NCBI GenBank assembly: GCA_964392615.1
Contig: CAYMRB010000534.1
Span: 1 to 6,152 of the forward strand
DNA: 6,152 bases
Origin: CAYMRB01 sp964392615
GTDB lineage: Bacteria > Planctomycetota > UBA8108
Reading direction: 5' to 3'
A program made the translations under genes and the position numbers. The notes beneath the pieces were generated by a model. The model saw nothing but the letters and a program-made list of their open reading frames with translations, did not search any database and was not told the origin of the DNA. This document shows positions 4,931-6,152 of the stretch, piece after piece (positions within the stretch are counted from its first letter, which is position 1; each line of letters starts with the position of its first letter).

Positions 4931-6091
4931 ATGTCGCGTCGACCGATTCGATCCTCGTCATCGGCCAGCCAGGTCGGACCGTTCCTGGTGATGGAAATCC
5001 TCGAGGCGGCGCTCGAGCTCGAGCGCCGCGGCATCGACGTCGTGCACCTCGAGGTCGGCGAGCCGGACTTCGACGTTCCCGCCTGTGTCGCGTCCGCGAC
5101 CAGCGAGGCGGTCGAGCGGGGCGCGACGCACTATACGCACAGCCTGGGAATCCGCGAGTTACGCGAGGAGATCGCGCGTTATTACGCTCGGCAGTACGGT
5201 GTCGATGTTAGTGCCGACCGCGTGATCGTCACAGCCGGGACATCAGGCGCTCTCGTCGTGCTGATGGCGCTCCTCCTCGACGCCGGTGACGACGTCCTTT
5301 TGCCAAACCCCGGCTACGCGTGCTACGACAAGTTCGTGCGCGCGTTTCACGGTCGGCCGCGGCCGTTCGAGGTTCGCGCCGAGGACGGGTACATCTACGA
5401 TCCCGATCGCATTCGCGCTGCGCTGACCGACCGCACGCGCGCGCTGCTTGTCAACTCGCCGTCGAACCCGACCGCGGCCGTGCAGGACCGCACGACCATG
5501 GAGGCGCTGGCAGCGCTCGACGTGCCGGTCATCAGCGACGAGATCTACCACGGGCTCGAGTACGGCGACGCGTCGAATCGCGCGACGAGCCTGCTCGAGA
5601 TCACCGACGGCGGCTTCGTCATCGACGGCTTCTCGAAGCGCTACGCGATGACCGGGTTGCGCGTCGGCTGGGTCGTCGCGCCCGAGGAGTGCGTCGAGAC
5701 GATTCAGAAGCTGCAGCAGAACCTCTTCGTCTGTCCGAGCTCGATCGCGCAGCACGCCGGCCTCGCCGCGCTGCGCGGCGCGGAGGGCGACGTGGAACGT
5801 ATGCTCGACGAGTATCGCCGCCGCCGCGAGGTCGTGGTCTCGGGTCTGCGCCGGATCGGGCTCGAGCCCGCCTGTGAGCCCATGGGCGCGTACTACGTGC
5901 TCGTCGACGCGCGTCATCTCGGCGCGAGCTCGCTCGACACCGCGCGGCGCATCCTCGAGGAAGCGCACGTCGGCATCACGCCGGGCATCGACTTCGGCAG
6001 CGCGGCGGAGGGCCGGTTGCGACTCAGCTTCGCGAGCTCGCTCGAGCGCATCGAAGAAGGGCTGCGCCGGTTGGAGCGCTGGCTCGCGTAG
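4931..6091 (+). CDS. PLP-dependent class I/II aminotransferase (fold type I)
   Basis: This 386-residue protein has the usual length of the AspC/AlaT-like aminotransferase family. Visible landmarks are PFLVMEILEAA near the N-terminus, GEPDF at 43-47, the PLP-phosphate region TAGTSGA (101-107), NSPSNPT (175-181) with N179 expected to contact PLP, D203 and Y206 in SDEIYHG (pyridine nitrogen and ring oxygen contacts), the Schiff-base lysine K236 in FSKRYAMTGLRVGW, and R364 in RLRLSFASS, expected to bind the substrate carboxylate. It should catalyse amino-group transfer between an amino acid and a 2-oxo acid in the cytoplasm; the specific substrate (Asp, Ala, aromatic or other) cannot be assigned. 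NPTG is NPTA here, and the loop before SDEIY is short. I chose the ATG at 4931 because it leaves the typical 15-20 residues before PFxVMEV and fits the promoter. It is divergent from the kinase gene, and no biochemical link between them is evident. Confidence 0.93.
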   Translation: MSRRPIRSSSSASQVGPFLVMEILEAALELERRGIDVVHLEVGEPDFDVPACVASATSEAVERGATHYTHSLGIRELREEIARYYARQYGVDVSADRVIVTAGTSGALVVLMALLLDAGDDVLLPNPGYACYDKFVRAFHGRPRPFEVRAEDGYIYDPDRIRAALTDRTRALLVNSPSNPTAAVQDRTTMEALAALDVPVISDEIYHGLEYGDASNRATSLLEITDGGFVIDGFSKRYAMTGLRVGWVVAPEECVETIQKLQQNLFVCPSSIAQHAGLAALRGAEGDVERMLDEYRRRREVVVSGLRRIGLEPACEPMGAYYVLVDARHLGASSLDTARRILEEAHVGITPGIDFGSAAEGRLRLSFASSLERIEEGLRRLERWLA

Positions 6092-6152
6092 CAGCCCGTT
6101 GAAGAAGTCAATCCGGCGCAGAAGCGGTCGTTTCGCCCGAGCTCTTCGTTGC
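6092..6152. other. Non-coding right edge after the aminotransferase gene
   Basis: These 61 bases contain no start codon with a ribosome binding site and no hairpin terminator. A minus-strand frame entering from the edge runs 14 codons to a TGA at 6110-6108 and could be the tail of a convergent gene, but that is too little to call. CAGCCCGTTGAAGAAG right after the stop codon loosely resembles the ends of some insertion sequences; I cannot support this further from one edge. Confidence 0.4.

Noticed and set aside
4783..5034. 84-residue N-terminal extension of the kinase
   Set aside because: The extension is low-complexity, overlaps the aminotransferase start and would cover both promoters. The ATG at 4782 gives the normal kinase N-terminus.
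6108..6152. C-terminal fragment of a convergent minus-strand gene
   Set aside because: Only 14 codons before a stop, with no motif; indistinguishable from random open frame.

Overview
This window looks like an ordinary chromosomal segment from a high-GC bacterium (about two thirds G+C by eye, G/C strongly preferred at third codon positions). It carries five genes and no RNA genes, CRISPR arrays or recognisable transposase. A eukaryote-like Ser/Thr kinase, a multidomain lipoprotein and a YceH (DUF480) protein together suggest a Gram-negative-type, complex high-GC lineage such as Planctomycetota or Myxococcota. I cannot fix the phylum from sequence alone.

Layout, left to right. (1) Positions 1-131 are non-coding and hold a degenerate 41-bp-period direct repeat that probably continues left of the window. 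(2) 132-2192, minus strand: a 686-residue predicted lipoprotein joining an N-terminal class A beta-lactamase/PBP-like serine hydrolase domain to a central accessory domain and a C-terminal C39-like cysteine peptidase domain. (3) 2193-2307: a compact divergent promoter region. (4) 2308-3072, plus strand: yceH/DUF480, followed with almost no gap by (5) 3072/3084-3698, plus strand: a PAP2-superfamily membrane phosphatase of the Aur1-like type. These two probably form an operon. (6) 3699-3813: convergent intergenic space with a small hairpin. (7) 3814-4782, minus strand: a soluble Ser/Thr protein kinase. (8) 4783-4930: a second divergent promoter region. (9) 4931-6091, plus strand: a PLP-dependent class I/II aminotransferase. 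(10) 6092-6152: non-coding edge.

Functionally, the left three genes lean towards the cell envelope: an exported hydrolase, YceH (whose E. coli gene lies close to murJ) and a membrane lipid-phosphate phosphatase. The kinase and aminotransferase are divergently transcribed and have no obvious mechanistic link to them. The most striking non-coding pattern concerns three of the four transcription units (lipoprotein, kinase, aminotransferase). Each lacks a Shine-Dalgarno sequence and has a TAnnnT box ending 6-7 nt before the ATG, the arrangement expected for leaderless mRNAs. yceH instead has a conventional promoter, a 5' leader and a perfect GGAGG.

I found no convincing new multi-gene system. 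The points most worth a second look are the serine-hydrolase/cysteine-peptidase fusion, the apparent leaderless promoters, the kinase whose catalytic-loop lysine is replaced (HRDVNPRN), and the edge repeat.
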